Source: Novosphingobium resinovorum (GTDB lineage: Bacteria; Pseudomonadota; Alphaproteobacteria; Sphingomonadales; Sphingomonadaceae). From it: 64,000 nucleotides of DNA. The stretch lies in NCBI RefSeq assembly GCF_001742225.1, contig NZ_CP017075.1:1178001-1242000 (forward strand). Direction: 5' to 3'. The first letter of the stretch is position 1. The number at the start of each line of letters is the position of its first letter. The notes below the pieces were generated by a model. That model worked only from the letters and a program-made list of their open reading frames with translations, did not search any database and was not told the origin of the DNA. Both the position numbers and the translations under genes were made by a program. Below are positions 53,426 to 60,952 of the stretch, one piece after another.

Positions 53426-53790
53426 GCCGACACCTGCGCGCGTAGCGCTTCCGCCTGCTCCTTGCTGGCGATGACGAACATCGGATGGCTTTTGCCTTCG
53501 TGCTCGACTTCCAACTGGTGCAGCCGGAAAAGGCCGCCCAACGTCCAGTTGCATCCCGGCTTGTCGGCGTTCGCGGGTTTGCCGTCGCGGGCAGGCCCGG
53601 CATCGTTCCAGCGTCCGACGCACGAAAAGCCGATCTGAGTATCCAGCTTGTCCTCGGGGACACCTTCGATACGCAGCAGAGCCATGGATTGCACAGTGCT
53701 GCAGATCGGGCAGACGAAAGCCGAGTGCTCGCGATCCATGCCCTGCTCTTTCAGGCGAGCGCGGAACTCGTTGTGGGTGATCTTTTCCAT
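53422..53790 (-). CDS. VVA0879-like four-cysteine phage protein
   Basis: A 122-residue protein with Cys27 and Cys30 (AFVCPICSTVQS), Cys57 (GFSCVGRW) and Cys80 (DKPGCNWTLGGLFRLHQL), a probable zinc site. The pattern CPICxxVQ...FSCVGRW...GGLFRL matches the phage VVA0879 family as I recall it; no function is known for it. Four-base overlap with the helicase gene. Confidence 0.75.
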   Translation of the reverse strand: MEKITHNEFRARLKEQGMDREHSAFVCPICSTVQSMALLRIEGVPEDKLDTQIGFSCVGRWNDAGPARDGKPANADKPGCNWTLGGLFRLHQLEVEHEGKSHPMFVIASKEQAEALRAQVSA

Positions 53791-53792
53791 GA

Positions 53793-54200
53793 TCAGGCTG
53801 CCTTTCGTTCGACAGGGTCGGTCCAGACCACGCCATGCTCGGCGCCGAATGCGTAGATGCACTCGATCAGGTCGCTGAACTCGGACTTGGAGAGGCGGCT
53901 GGACTTGAAGCCGAGCGGGACAACGCCCTTGCCATCCAACGTGGGTTCGAAGGTGCACGAGAAGCCGGCGGCGTTCATGAAGAGCGCCTTCCAGACCTCG
54001 GTCGACAGCACCCGGCCTTCGGGCTTCGCGCGCGAGATGTCGGACAGCATGGCCCACATCTTCGCGTTCTGATCGCTGGTGCGCGCCGCTTCCTTGATGT
54101 TGAGCACCGCGCCCATCGGCGCCCTCTCGATCAACTGGTGGGCCAACGCCCGCACCGACGGGTTGACGAGCGTGAGGGTCTGTCCGCCTTGCTTAGCCAT
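53793..54200 (-). CDS. ninB: NinB-family recombination protein
   Basis: A 135-residue protein matching lambda NinB (Orf), a single-strand-binding recombination mediator that helps load annealing proteins. Core: LIERAPMGAVLNIKEAARTS, QNAKMWAMLSDISRA, EVWKALFMNAAGF, FKSSRLSKSEFSDLIECIYA. It lies with ERF, SSB and a helicase, a full phage recombination set. Two bases separate it from the VVA0879-like gene. Confidence 0.9.
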   Translation of the reverse strand: MAKQGGQTLTLVNPSVRALAHQLIERAPMGAVLNIKEAARTSDQNAKMWAMLSDISRAKPEGRVLSTEVWKALFMNAAGFSCTFEPTLDGKGVVPLGFKSSRLSKSEFSDLIECIYAFGAEHGVVWTDPVERKAA

Positions 54201-54579
54201 TGCGATGTTCCCTGATTTCCTTGCGGCGCGGCGAGGCGTCGCACAGGCTGTCGATCAGCTTTTCCACCGACTGCCCCGAGGCGGCCTGATAGGCGCGCCA
54301 GAAGGACTGCTCACCGATGGCATGCTGCTGGGCATGGTGGCCCATGAAGTCGAGGTCGGAGCCGCAGAGCGGGACCGCGCGGTAGTCGTCAGGCTTCTGG
54401 CCCATGCCCGCCCCGCTGCCGATCCGGACGTGAGCCGCCTCGATCGGCGCGCGCTGGCAACCGGGCCAGGCACAGTGGAAGGAGCGAACGAAGCTCAGGT
54501 GAGCCTGAGACTTCCAGCGGCCTTCTCTGCGCGGTTTGCGGGTGGCGCGCTCTCTGACCTTGCGGGGCGGGAGTGCCAT
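54193..54579 (-). CDS. DUF968-like His/Cys nuclease-type protein
   Basis: A 128-residue protein with a basic N terminus and a Cys/His pattern: FHCAWPGCQRAPIEAAHVRI, SGAGMGQKPDDYRAVPLCGS, MGHHAQQHAIGEQSFW. This resembles DUF968 and other treble-clef HNH-type folds in phage recombination regions. It overlaps ninB by eight bases. Nuclease activity is inferred. Confidence 0.75.
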   Translation of the reverse strand: MALPPRKVRERATRKPRREGRWKSQAHLSFVRSFHCAWPGCQRAPIEAAHVRIGSGAGMGQKPDDYRAVPLCGSDLDFMGHHAQQHAIGEQSFWRAYQAASGQSVEKLIDSLCDASPRRKEIREHRNG

Positions 54580-54582
54580 GTC

Positions 54583-55074
54583 TCAGGCCTCCGCTTTAAA
54601 GGAAGCCGACACGGCACAAAATCCGCCATTCGTGCCAACTCCGTTGCGCGGTATAGCCGATGCTCGGGCTGACACGGTCTCTCTGTACTTCGGCATACTG
54701 AGGTTCTCTTTCTGGGTGCCCCAAGAGAGGTTGCCGGGACGGTTGTTCAGACCGTCTTCGTCGTCGTGGAGGGTGACGGCTGCTGGAAATGGTTTGGGGC
54801 CGTGGAACGCTTCGCACACCAGCTGGTGAACCTTTCGAGGCTTCTGACGACCACCTTCACCATCATGGCGCTTAAGCATCACGAGGCGATATTCGTGGAC
54901 GGCGCCCTTCCTGGCCTTTGTCACTAGGCCATGCGTGGGCTCGGGAAGGTATGTGCGGTAGCCGCCATTTGGCAGCGGGGCGTAGCTCGGCGGCTGTAGG
55001 ATACGGCCCCAGCTGCTGGCGAGAACGCCGGGCTCGCTGGGAACGGGCTTCCAGATTTCAGTGCTATCCTTCAT
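54583..55074 (-). CDS. NUMOD4/HNH-type homing-endonuclease-like protein
   Basis: A 163-residue protein: an N-terminal NUMOD4-like segment (EIWKPVPSEPGVLASSWGRI), then an HNH_3-like core (VHQLVCEAFHGPKPFPAAVT, LHDDEDGLNNRPGNLSWGTQ, KENL). Free-standing HNH enzymes of this form are common in phages. The ATG at 55072-55074 lies eight bases after the ssb stop. Confidence 0.83.
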   Translation of the reverse strand: MKDSTEIWKPVPSEPGVLASSWGRILQPPSYAPLPNGGYRTYLPEPTHGLVTKARKGAVHEYRLVMLKRHDGEGGRQKPRKVHQLVCEAFHGPKPFPAAVTLHDDEDGLNNRPGNLSWGTQKENLSMPKYRETVSARASAIPRNGVGTNGGFCAVSASFKAEA

Positions 55075-55082
55075 GGGGCACC

Positions 55083-55679
55083 TCAAAATGGAATGTCGTC
55101 GTCAAGGTCGTCACCGAACCCGCCGCCGCCATTGCTGTTGCCCCAGCCATCGTTGGCGGAGCCGTTACGACCATCACGGCCGTTGTCTTGCCAGCCACCA
55201 CGATTGTCATCGTAGACCTTGCGGTCGCCACGGCCGCCATCAGCCCAGCGCCCGCCGCCCTGCCCGCCGCGATCGTTCGACCGGCTGCGCTGATCGCCGC
55301 CCCAGTCGCCGCCGCGCTGATCGTCCGGCTTATTATCGAGCATGGTCATGACCCCGCCGTGCCCGCCGACGCTGACCTCGGTGGTGTAACGGTCGTTGCC
55401 GTTCTGATCCTGCCACTTGCGGGTGCGCAGCTGGCCCTCGATGTAGACCTTCGAGCCCTTGCGCAGGAAGCGCTCGGCGACACTAACAAGGCCGTCGCTG
55501 CCGATGGTGACGCTGTGCCACTCGGTGCGCTCCTTGCGGTCGCCGGTCTGGCGGTCCTTCCAGCTTTCCGAGGTGGCGACACGGAAGGTCGCGATACGCC
55601 CGCCGTTCTGGAACGACTTGATCTCCGGATCCGCGCCCAAGTGGCCGAGGATGATGACCTTGTTGACTGAGCCCGCCAT
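55083..55679 (-). CDS. ssb: Single-stranded DNA-binding protein
   Basis: A 198-residue SSB: an OB fold over residues 1-112 ([59 protein letters not shown]), a long Gly/Asp/Arg/Asn-rich linker, and the acidic tip DDDIPF that recruits partner proteins. ATG 55677-55679 gives the usual start (MAGSVNKV). Part of the phage recombination block. Confidence 0.96.
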   Translation of the reverse strand: MAGSVNKVIILGHLGADPEIKSFQNGGRIATFRVATSESWKDRQTGDRKERTEWHSVTIGSDGLVSVAERFLRKGSKVYIEGQLRTRKWQDQNGNDRYTTEVSVGGHGGVMTMLDNKPDDQRGGDWGGDQRSRSNDRGGQGGGRWADGGRGDRKVYDDNRGGWQDNGRDGRNGSANDGWGNSNGGGGFGDDLDDDIPF

Positions 55680-55680
55680 G

Positions 55681-56043
55681 TCAGAAGGGCTCCGCGTCGA
55701 GAGCGGCATCGCTCAGAAAGGCAGGAGGCACCGGGCTTTCAGCGCGCTCGATCTCCGGAGGCGCAGGCGGAGGAAGGTCGATCGCGGGCGCCGGGGGCGT
55801 GCGCAACGGGTCGAAGCGGGTGCCGACGATTTCGGTACTCGTGCCGATCGTGGCGAGCACGACCAACACGTGAAATTCCGTGCCAGGGTTGAGCGCCGCG
55901 AGGCGCGCCGCCTCCTGCTCTGCTGAGGTGGGGGTCGAATGCTTGAACTTCGGAGCGAAGCCCGCTTCGTTCCAGACGAGCCAGAACGGTGCGGTCGGGG
56001 CATAGCCGTAGTTGAGGGCGAACTTGATATTCGTGTCGGTCAT
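55681..56043 (-). CDS. Phage protein of unknown function
   Basis: A 120-residue protein ([20 protein letters not shown]) with a compact N-terminal half containing [40 protein letters not shown], then a Pro-rich acidic tail. It resembles the group of small phage proteins with an 'FWLVWNPxGxxPxxxHxT' opening. No activity is known. Two bases separate it from the gene before it. Confidence 0.72.
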   Translation of the reverse strand: MTDTNIKFALNYGYAPTAPFWLVWNEAGFAPKFKHSTPTSAEQEAARLAALNPGTEFHVLVVLATIGTSTEIVGTRFDPLRTPPAPAIDLPPPAPPEIERAESPVPPAFLSDAALDAEPF

Positions 56044-56045
56044 GA

Positions 56046-57008
56046 TCAGGCGACCTTTCGATCTTCGATGATGTTGACGCCGGGGATCGAGCGGACACCT
56101 GCCGCAACATCCTCATCGACAAGGACCTTGAGAGCAGCGCGGAAGCGATCGGGATGACGTTCGATGTAATGCCGAACGACGGCGCCCCCCTGCCCCTCGA
56201 TCATCTCCGCGCGCCAGTACGAGCGCATGGAGACGGCGCGAACTTCGCCGTGGGCCTGCACCTTTTCGCGCTCGACGCGGCGGGCAGCGGCTGCGGCATC
56301 TTCCGCGTGCTGCATGAGCTCGGCAGCTTCTTCGATCGCGCCGAGGTCGCTGGAGCCTGCGGCTTCCTTGTGCGCCTCAAGCGCTGCGGCAGTGGCCTTA
56401 TCGGCCTCCGCGCGCGCCAGACGCTCGCGCTTGAGCTTCTCCGCCTCCTGCTTCTGCAGCCACGGGGTCAGAAGGTTTCCAAGGGCGTATGCGGCCTTCA
56501 CCACGGAACCAGGCTTCCGGTTCTTCATCGGCGCGATGTAGGCGTTGTAGCGATCCTGGATCTCGGTGACCTTGAGGTCGATCGGAGCCTTTTCGATCTT
56601 GCGAGCATCGTCAGCGAGGCTCGTCGCCTCCTGCAGACGCTGGCGGAGCGATGCGACGGCATCGGCCTGCGCCTGATTCTCGATGGCGACGCCGTCTGCC
56701 CAGTTTTTCGCTTCGACGAGCAGGTCATCCATGTGGATCTGGACGGCTTCCCACTTGGGCTCGATGGTCACCTGCTCCTCGGCAGGCGGGTTGTTGTCGC
56801 CCATGACGGCCCGGGGGTTCGTATCATCGCCACCGGCGAGCGCAGCGGCTTCGAACTCGGCCGTCAGCTTGTCGACATGCGCCTGCAGCGCCTCTATCTC
56901 AGCGGTGCGGCCCGGCTCGGTGCGGCTGAGCTTGTTGAGGGCGTTCTTCGCGTAGGAGAGCGGCATAGTCGAGATTTCGACCGCGCCCTTGCTGGACTGG
57001 TACTGCAT
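56046..57008 (-). CDS. Coiled-coil phage protein, unknown
   Basis: A 320-residue, mostly helical protein: MPLSYAKNALNKLSRTEPGR, a long central coiled coil (VASLRQRLQEATSLADDARK, KQEAEKLKRERLARAEADKA), and a C-terminal folded part (MRSYWRAEMIEGQGGAVVRH ... VRSIPGVNIIEDRKVA) suggestive of a small DNA-associated domain. It lies between ERF and the 120-residue gene. No family recognised. Confidence 0.75.
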   Translation of the reverse strand: MQYQSSKGAVEISTMPLSYAKNALNKLSRTEPGRTAEIEALQAHVDKLTAEFEAAALAGGDDTNPRAVMGDNNPPAEEQVTIEPKWEAVQIHMDDLLVEAKNWADGVAIENQAQADAVASLRQRLQEATSLADDARKIEKAPIDLKVTEIQDRYNAYIAPMKNRKPGSVVKAAYALGNLLTPWLQKQEAEKLKRERLARAEADKATAAALEAHKEAAGSSDLGAIEEAAELMQHAEDAAAAARRVEREKVQAHGEVRAVSMRSYWRAEMIEGQGGAVVRHYIERHPDRFRAALKVLVDEDVAAGVRSIPGVNIIEDRKVA

Positions 57009-57019
57009 GGTTGGGCCTT

Positions 57020-57829
57020 TCAGAAGGGGACGTCGCTGTCGTCGATGTCGCCGAACTCGGAGCCGCCACGGGCGCCCTCGTTCCGACCGCCACGGCGCGT
57101 GTCGTTGTTGGAGTTGCCGTCGGTTTCACCGGCACGGTTCGTTTCGGACTTCGCCATCTCAGCCAGCTTGTCTTCCAGCTGGTTTATGACCTTGATGGCC
57201 TGGCGATCGGTCAGGTCCTGCAAGTCCGCGATATCGTAGTGATCTAGGATCACCTTCGTCTTCGCACCGGTGACCTTGAGCAGATCGGTGATCTTGGCCC
57301 ACTGCGGGCGAGAAATCAGCGGTTCGCCGCGCTGCTGGTGGGACTGCTGACGCGGCGCCACGGTATGCGTCGTGGCGTCGGCGTCGTTGTCGCCCTCGGT
57401 CGGGATTTGGAAGACCTGCAGTTCGGCGTATTTCATGGCGGCCGATTGCGCTTTATTGGCGCTCTTATCGGCGGTATCCATCGCCTCTCCGACAGTCCGC
57501 ACGTAATCAAACGAGCCGTCGATTGCTGACACCAGCTTGAAGCGGACCGTCAGAATCGTGTAGGTGATGACGCCGCCCTTTTGGGTCTGACGTTCTTCAC
57601 GCTCCATCTTCTCGACGTCGGGAAGGATAACGAGCCTGTTCTCAGCGAGAATGCCGCACAGCAGGTTGTAGACGTCATCGATGCCGCGGAACTGGTAGTT
57701 CTGCTGCTGGTTCTTCCTGTCCTTCGACAGGCCTTCCTTGGAACAAGCGAGCATCACGTCAGATATTGCCGTGTAGACAGCCGGGACTGCAGTTGCGGCC
57801 GCTGGTTCGATTTTGGTCTGCGCGTTCAC
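57020..57829 (-). CDS. ERF-family single-strand annealing protein with SSB-like tail
   Basis: A 269-residue recombinase. The ERF core is residues 15-150: VYTAISDVMLACSKEGLSKD, NYQFRGIDDVYNLLCGILAE, KGGVITYTILTVRFKLVSAI, DKSANKAQSAAMKYAELQVF. A helical segment follows (around 180-225), then a disordered Asn/Arg/Gly-rich stretch ending FGDIDDSDVPF, close to the SSB acidic tip. ERF proteins anneal complementary strands during phage recombination. Start codon ATG 57827-57829 overlaps the gene before it. Confidence 0.92.
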   Translation of the reverse strand: MNAQTKIEPAAATAVPAVYTAISDVMLACSKEGLSKDRKNQQQNYQFRGIDDVYNLLCGILAENRLVILPDVEKMEREERQTQKGGVITYTILTVRFKLVSAIDGSFDYVRTVGEAMDTADKSANKAQSAAMKYAELQVFQIPTEGDNDADATTHTVAPRQQSHQQRGEPLISRPQWAKITDLLKVTGAKTKVILDHYDIADLQDLTDRQAIKVINQLEDKLAEMAKSETNRAGETDGNSNNDTRRGGRNEGARGGSEFGDIDDSDVPF

Positions 57830-58056
57830 AGGGCGCCTCCGGTAGCGATGTAGAAGAGGGTTCCGGTGACGATCAGGATGCCGGACAGACCAGCGAAGAT
57901 GATCGCGCCGAACAGCGGGTGGGGCTCATCCTCGGGCCGGTTGTCGATGATCGACTGAACCTTGGAGAGGGTCGTCTCGCGCTGGAGCGGGCCGTAGATG
58001 TGCTGGCGTCGCGCCTCCGACATGGCCGGGCGGCCGTTAAGAGTGACGTCCTTCAC
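57826..58056 (-). CDS. Small single-helix membrane protein
   Basis: A 76-residue protein with a charged N-terminal part (MSEARRQHIYGPLQRETTLS) and one C-terminal membrane helix (PLFGAIIFAGLSGILIVTGT then LFYIATGG). It overlaps both neighbours by four bases. Location at the inner membrane in an early phage operon suggests exclusion or host interference, but that is a guess. Confidence 0.65.
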   Translation of the reverse strand: MKDVTLNGRPAMSEARRQHIYGPLQRETTLSKVQSIIDNRPEDEPHPLFGAIIFAGLSGILIVTGTLFYIATGGAL

Positions 58057-58445
58057 GCTGCACCGCCACGGGTCAAAGCCCAGGCCGCGCGCTCTAGTTT
58101 GCCACCGTCCTCGTCGAGATAGTTGTCGAGGTCGGAAGCAGCGATCTCGAGATAGAGGCTGTCGTGGGCCTCGGGCTCGAGCAGCGTGTTCGCGGCGCTG
58201 ACGATGCCCGCGAGCCGGTCGTGCTCGCGGCGGCGATCGTCGATGTACTTCTGGAAGAACGACTGCGAGCCAGCAGTGCTGACCGGGTTGGCCTTGAGCC
58301 AGCCCTTACGCTCGGCAGCGACTTCGAGCAGCGCCTCCAGAAAACGGCGCGTCAGGGTTTCGGGAAGGAAGATGCTCACGGCGCTGCCGACAATCAGGGC
58401 GGCCGGAGCCTCGCTTGCAGCAACGATCTTGGTGTGGATGCCCAT
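58053..58445 (-). CDS. Phage protein of unknown function
   Basis: A 130-residue protein (MGIHTKIVAASEAPAALIVG, FLPETLTRRFLEALLEVAAE, RREHDRLAGIVSAANTLLEP), helical and acidic toward the end. Overlaps the next gene by four bases and lies three bases after the one before. No family recognised. Confidence 0.68.
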   Translation of the reverse strand: MGIHTKIVAASEAPAALIVGSAVSIFLPETLTRRFLEALLEVAAERKGWLKANPVSTAGSQSFFQKYIDDRRREHDRLAGIVSAANTLLEPEAHDSLYLEIAASDLDNYLDEDGGKLERAAWALTRGGAA

Positions 58446-58448
58446 GGT

Positions 58449-58760
58449 TCAGGCCTCCCCGCGTGCTTTGGCGAGAGCGGCGCTCAAGTCAGCCATGAGC
58501 CGCTGCGCCGCCGGAACATCGCCCAGCATCGGCAGCAGAGTTTCCGCACGGATGGCGAGAGCGTAAAGCTCAGGCGCGGCGGCGAGTAGGCGGGCGTTCG
58601 CCTCCGTCATCCATCCGGAGGCTTCGAGAAATTGGGCGCCAGCGCAGAACTTTTCCGGCTTGATGCCCCAGAACCGATTGCCGTCATCGTTGAACCTGGG
58701 TTCGCAATCCCATTCAACCGCAACGAACGGCCCCGGTGTGAATTTCGTGGTGGTGGACAC
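58449..58760 (-). CDS. Phage protein of unknown function, first gene of the leftward operon
   Basis: A 103-residue protein starting GTG 58758-58760, chosen because GGAG lies nine bases upstream; a TTG six codons earlier is also possible. It has FTPGPFVAVEWD and the segment MTEANARLLAAAPELYALAI, common in small phage proteins of unknown role. First gene after the operator-promoter region. Confidence 0.7.
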   Translation of the reverse strand: MSTTTKFTPGPFVAVEWDCEPRFNDDGNRFWGIKPEKFCAGAQFLEASGWMTEANARLLAAAPELYALAIRAETLLPMLGDVPAAQRLMADLSAALAKARGEA

Positions 58761-58835
58761 TGGCGTGATCTCCAACAAAGGTCCCGGCAGGTCTGCGCTT
58801 GCGGCTCACTGCTGGGCTGTTGAGATCATGACTAA

Positions 58836-58895
58836 ATGCGCATACGCATATCGTCAAGCGTCAAAATATGCGCAGACGCATTTTAATGCGCGACT
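58836..58895 (-). promoter_or_regulatory. Left operator-promoter region of the element
   Basis: Two 14-bp operators and a half site. On the leftward (transcribed) strand they read ATGCGTATGCGCAT (58836-58849) and ATGCGTCTGCGCAT (58868-58881); ATGCGCGAC (58886-58894, plus strand) is a half site. The full sites are 32 bp apart, about three helical turns. A candidate -35 TTGACG (complement of 58852-58857, in the context CGCTTGAC) lies directly upstream of the first operator, which would fall between -35 and -10. The same arrangement occurs at the repressor/cro promoter. Confidence 0.75.
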
Positions 58896-58963
58896 GAGCT
58901 CCACGCAAAAATCCCCGCCGAAGCGGGGCCTGCGGGTTATCTATGGCGCGACCGACGAAGTTC

Positions 58964-59335
58964 CTATGGTCGCCTCGCGCACGATGGGATTTCCCTCGTG
59001 TCATGATGGGGCGTCATAGCCCTCACTTTAGCTTTCGTGAGGGTATCAATTCTGGCTCTTAATGCGCCGCCCATAGCGATATCGCGTGGAGGCGGGCCGC
59101 CGTATAATCCAAAGAGCTCGCGCCTACGCTGGCGATCTAGCGCAGCCATGCTCTCATTGTAGTCACGGAAAGAGATTTCCTGGCAAATCATATCGACGTT
59201 CAGCGACACCATTTTGCGAACAAAAACGTTGTCGATCGCCGCCAAAGTCGGCGCAGCAGAGGCACCTGCGAGCGAGAAAATGGCCAACGCCCCACCTATG
59301 ACCGTAGGAAAAATCCTAGACACCATCACCCCCAT
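58964..59335 (-). CDS. Secreted hypothetical protein, possible moron
   Basis: A 123-residue protein with a signal peptide (MVSRIFPTVIGGALAIFSLA then GASA). The mature part holds ICQEISFRDYNESMAALDRQ and GLYGGPPPRDIAMGGALRAR and ends with a short basic tail. It lies between the left operators and the repressor, in the place where lysogenic-conversion genes are often found, and is AT-richer than its neighbours. The start is MGVMVSR (59333-59335) or the internal Met three codons later. No family recognised. Confidence 0.6.
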   Translation of the reverse strand: MGVMVSRIFPTVIGGALAIFSLAGASAAPTLAAIDNVFVRKMVSLNVDMICQEISFRDYNESMAALDRQRRRELFGLYGGPPPRDIAMGGALRARIDTLTKAKVRAMTPHHDTREIPSCARRP

Positions 59336-59450
59336 ATGAGAACAGAAAGAGAACAAGGAGTCGAGTCGATGTGGAGCAGTCGGACATACATTCTCGGCGA
59401 GCCCGCATGCGAAGCTGGCTGCCAGCGATGCTCCCTGCGCTGCGCTACCG

Positions 59451-59930
59451 TCATGGCTTCAGTTGTTGATCTAAGCCGCCAACACGAGGCGGCCCTTCGG
59501 GATCTATCGGCTTATCGGACCCCGGAAGCTCTTGAAGAAATAAGGTTGCTTGAAAAGCACTTGGAAAGCTCATTGCGAGCCGCTGAGCGCGTTCGTCCTC
59601 ATCAGGGTCTACATCAATCGCGGCCAGCAAGCCCGCGAACATCTCGGCCAATGCGCTTGCATTAGGAAGAAGAACGGGAACATTTATCGCGGCTTGCGGT
59701 GATGACGGTCCGCTGAGTGAGATACCGAGGTCCTCGGTGCCAAGCAGGCGTTGTACCGTTGTGTTCGCCATGGCGGCGATCGCGTGCAACAAGTCGCCGG
59801 CCGGGATTGACCCTTTTTCCCACCTGCCGGCGGTCGACTGCGACACGCCTAGTCGCTCAGCGAATTCCGCCTGGCTTAAACCTAAGGTCGTACGAATCGC
59901 GCTAATTTTGCGGGCTAGTTGCTTGGTCAT
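59451..59930 (-). CDS. XRE-family phage repressor (CI-type)
   Basis: A 159-residue protein. The N-terminal helix-turn-helix (residues 5-60) is ISAIRTTLGLSQAEFAERLG, VSQSTAGRWEKGSIPAGDLL. The C-terminal 90 residues show no Ser-Lys S24/LexA protease motif (no Ala-Gly cleavage site with Ser and Lys), so RecA-driven self-cleavage is not expected. It diverges from the Cro-like gene across an 84-base region packed with operators, one of which overlaps its start codon. Confidence 0.88.
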   Translation of the reverse strand: MTKQLARKISAIRTTLGLSQAEFAERLGVSQSTAGRWEKGSIPAGDLLHAIAAMANTTVQRLLGTEDLGISLSGPSSPQAAINVPVLLPNASALAEMFAGLLAAIDVDPDEDERAQRLAMSFPSAFQATLFLQELPGSDKPIDPEGPPRVGGLDQQLKP

Positions 59931-60023
59931 GCGTGACGCATAATCTCAAAGCGCCGCTGGGTAAAAAGCGCGGACGCATAATCACGCTTGACCGCATAAT
60001 GCGTATGCGCATAAATGCGCGAC
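59929..60023. promoter_or_regulatory. Right operator-promoter region between repressor and cro
   Basis: Sites on the plus strand: ATGCGTGACGCAT (59929-59941, a 13-bp perfect palindrome overlapping the repressor start), AAGCGCGGACGCAT (59966-59979, 12 of 14 matches to the left site at 58868-58881), ATGCGTATGCGCAT (59999-60012, identical to a left operator) and half site ATGCGCGAC (60015-60023). A -35 candidate TTGACC (59988-59993, in CGCTTGAC) precedes the exact-match operator, as on the left. Rightward transcription should begin near 60020. Confidence 0.8.
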
Positions 60024-60209
60024 ATGGACAGCATCCTTGAAATCAGGAAAGCGCTGAACATCTCGCAGGCCGAGATGGCAGATCGGCTTGGCCTGCACCA
60101 GTCGTCGATCTCCCGCCTAGAGCGCAACGAGATTGTTCCTGACAAGCGTACAATGATCGCGGCGCAAGCTCTGCTTTCGGCATCACGCACGCAGAGCGCG
60201 AACGCGTGA
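60024..60209 (+). CDS. Cro-like helix-turn-helix protein
   Basis: A 61-residue XRE protein, essentially a single helix-turn-helix domain: MDSILEIRKALNISQAEMAD, RLGLHQSSISRLERNEIVPD. Its size and its place beside an operator cluster, divergent from the repressor, mark it as Cro. An ATG at 60015 would add three residues (MRD) but lies in the operator half site. The next gene's GTG overlaps its stop. Confidence 0.85.
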   Translation: MDSILEIRKALNISQAEMADRLGLHQSSISRLERNEIVPDKRTMIAAQALLSASRTQSANA

Positions 60210-60949
60210 GCGCGGCGCGCCAGGTCGCTTACGGCGGCCCTCTCCACCGGATCGCGAACAAGCCCGTTAAGGGCGGCGGCGCGCGCATCGCGCTGATGCC
60301 GGACCATCCTGCGATCCGCGAGGGGCGGACCCTGTTCCGGTCGCGCGTCGTCCACCCCGACGTTAGCCCCCGCCTGCTCGTCTCCGGCGAGAACCAGCGC
60401 AAGATCGGCAAGCGCATCACGAAAGGCCGCTGGAAGGGCTTTCCGCTCTACACCCTGACCTTGGAAGAGCGCGCGACCTGCCCCCGCACCTGTGGCGAGT
60501 GGTCGACCTGCTACGGCAACAATATGAATTGGTCGCGTCGGCACGTAGCCGGGATCGACCTCGAGGTTCGCCTGATCGCCGAAGCGCTCTCTCTTGCCGA
60601 GCGTCATCCCAACGGCTTCGCGGTCCGTCTGCATATCCTGGGCGACTTCTACAGTCTTGCTTATGTCGACCTGTGGGCGAACCTGCTGGCCGAAGTGCCG
60701 CAGCTGCACGTGTTCGGTTTCACCGCGCGTGATCCCGAGGACGACATCGGATCGGCCGTCGCGGCGCTGAACTACGATTGGCCCGACCGGTGGGTAGTAC
60801 GGTTTTCCGGGATCGACAGTCTCGTGATCGACACCGCTGCCGACAGCCAGCATGTCCTGTGCCCGGTCCAGACCGGCAAGACCGACTGCTGCGGCACCTG
60901 CGGCCTGTGCTGGACGATGGACCGCCCCGTAGAATTCGTGAGGCACTGA
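60206..60949 (+). CDS. Cysteine-rich phage protein, gp88-like
   Basis: A 247-residue protein with a conserved opening (PRLLVSGENQRKIGKRITKG, WKGFPLYTLTLEERATCPRT) and two Cys groups: CPRTCGEWSTCYGN (three Cys) and CPVQTGKTDCCGTCGLCW (five Cys). The middle (FAVRLHILGDFYSLAYVDLW, LHVFGFTARD) is alpha/beta. The first part resembles the gp88 family of phages, which have a similar Cys-based loop, but the match is from memory and partial. The Cys groups may hold zinc or an iron-sulphur centre. Starts with GTG overlapping cro. Confidence 0.7.
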   Translation: MSAARQVAYGGPLHRIANKPVKGGGARIALMPDHPAIREGRTLFRSRVVHPDVSPRLLVSGENQRKIGKRITKGRWKGFPLYTLTLEERATCPRTCGEWSTCYGNNMNWSRRHVAGIDLEVRLIAEALSLAERHPNGFAVRLHILGDFYSLAYVDLWANLLAEVPQLHVFGFTARDPEDDIGSAVAALNYDWPDRWVVRFSGIDSLVIDTAADSQHVLCPVQTGKTDCCGTCGLCWTMDRPVEFVRH

Positions 60950-60952
60950 CCC

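Noticed and set aside
59337..59665. A 109-codon plus-strand frame overlapping the repressor gene.
   Set aside because: Its second half is antisense to the repressor, and the translation is Arg/Ser/Pro-rich without a ribosome-binding site.
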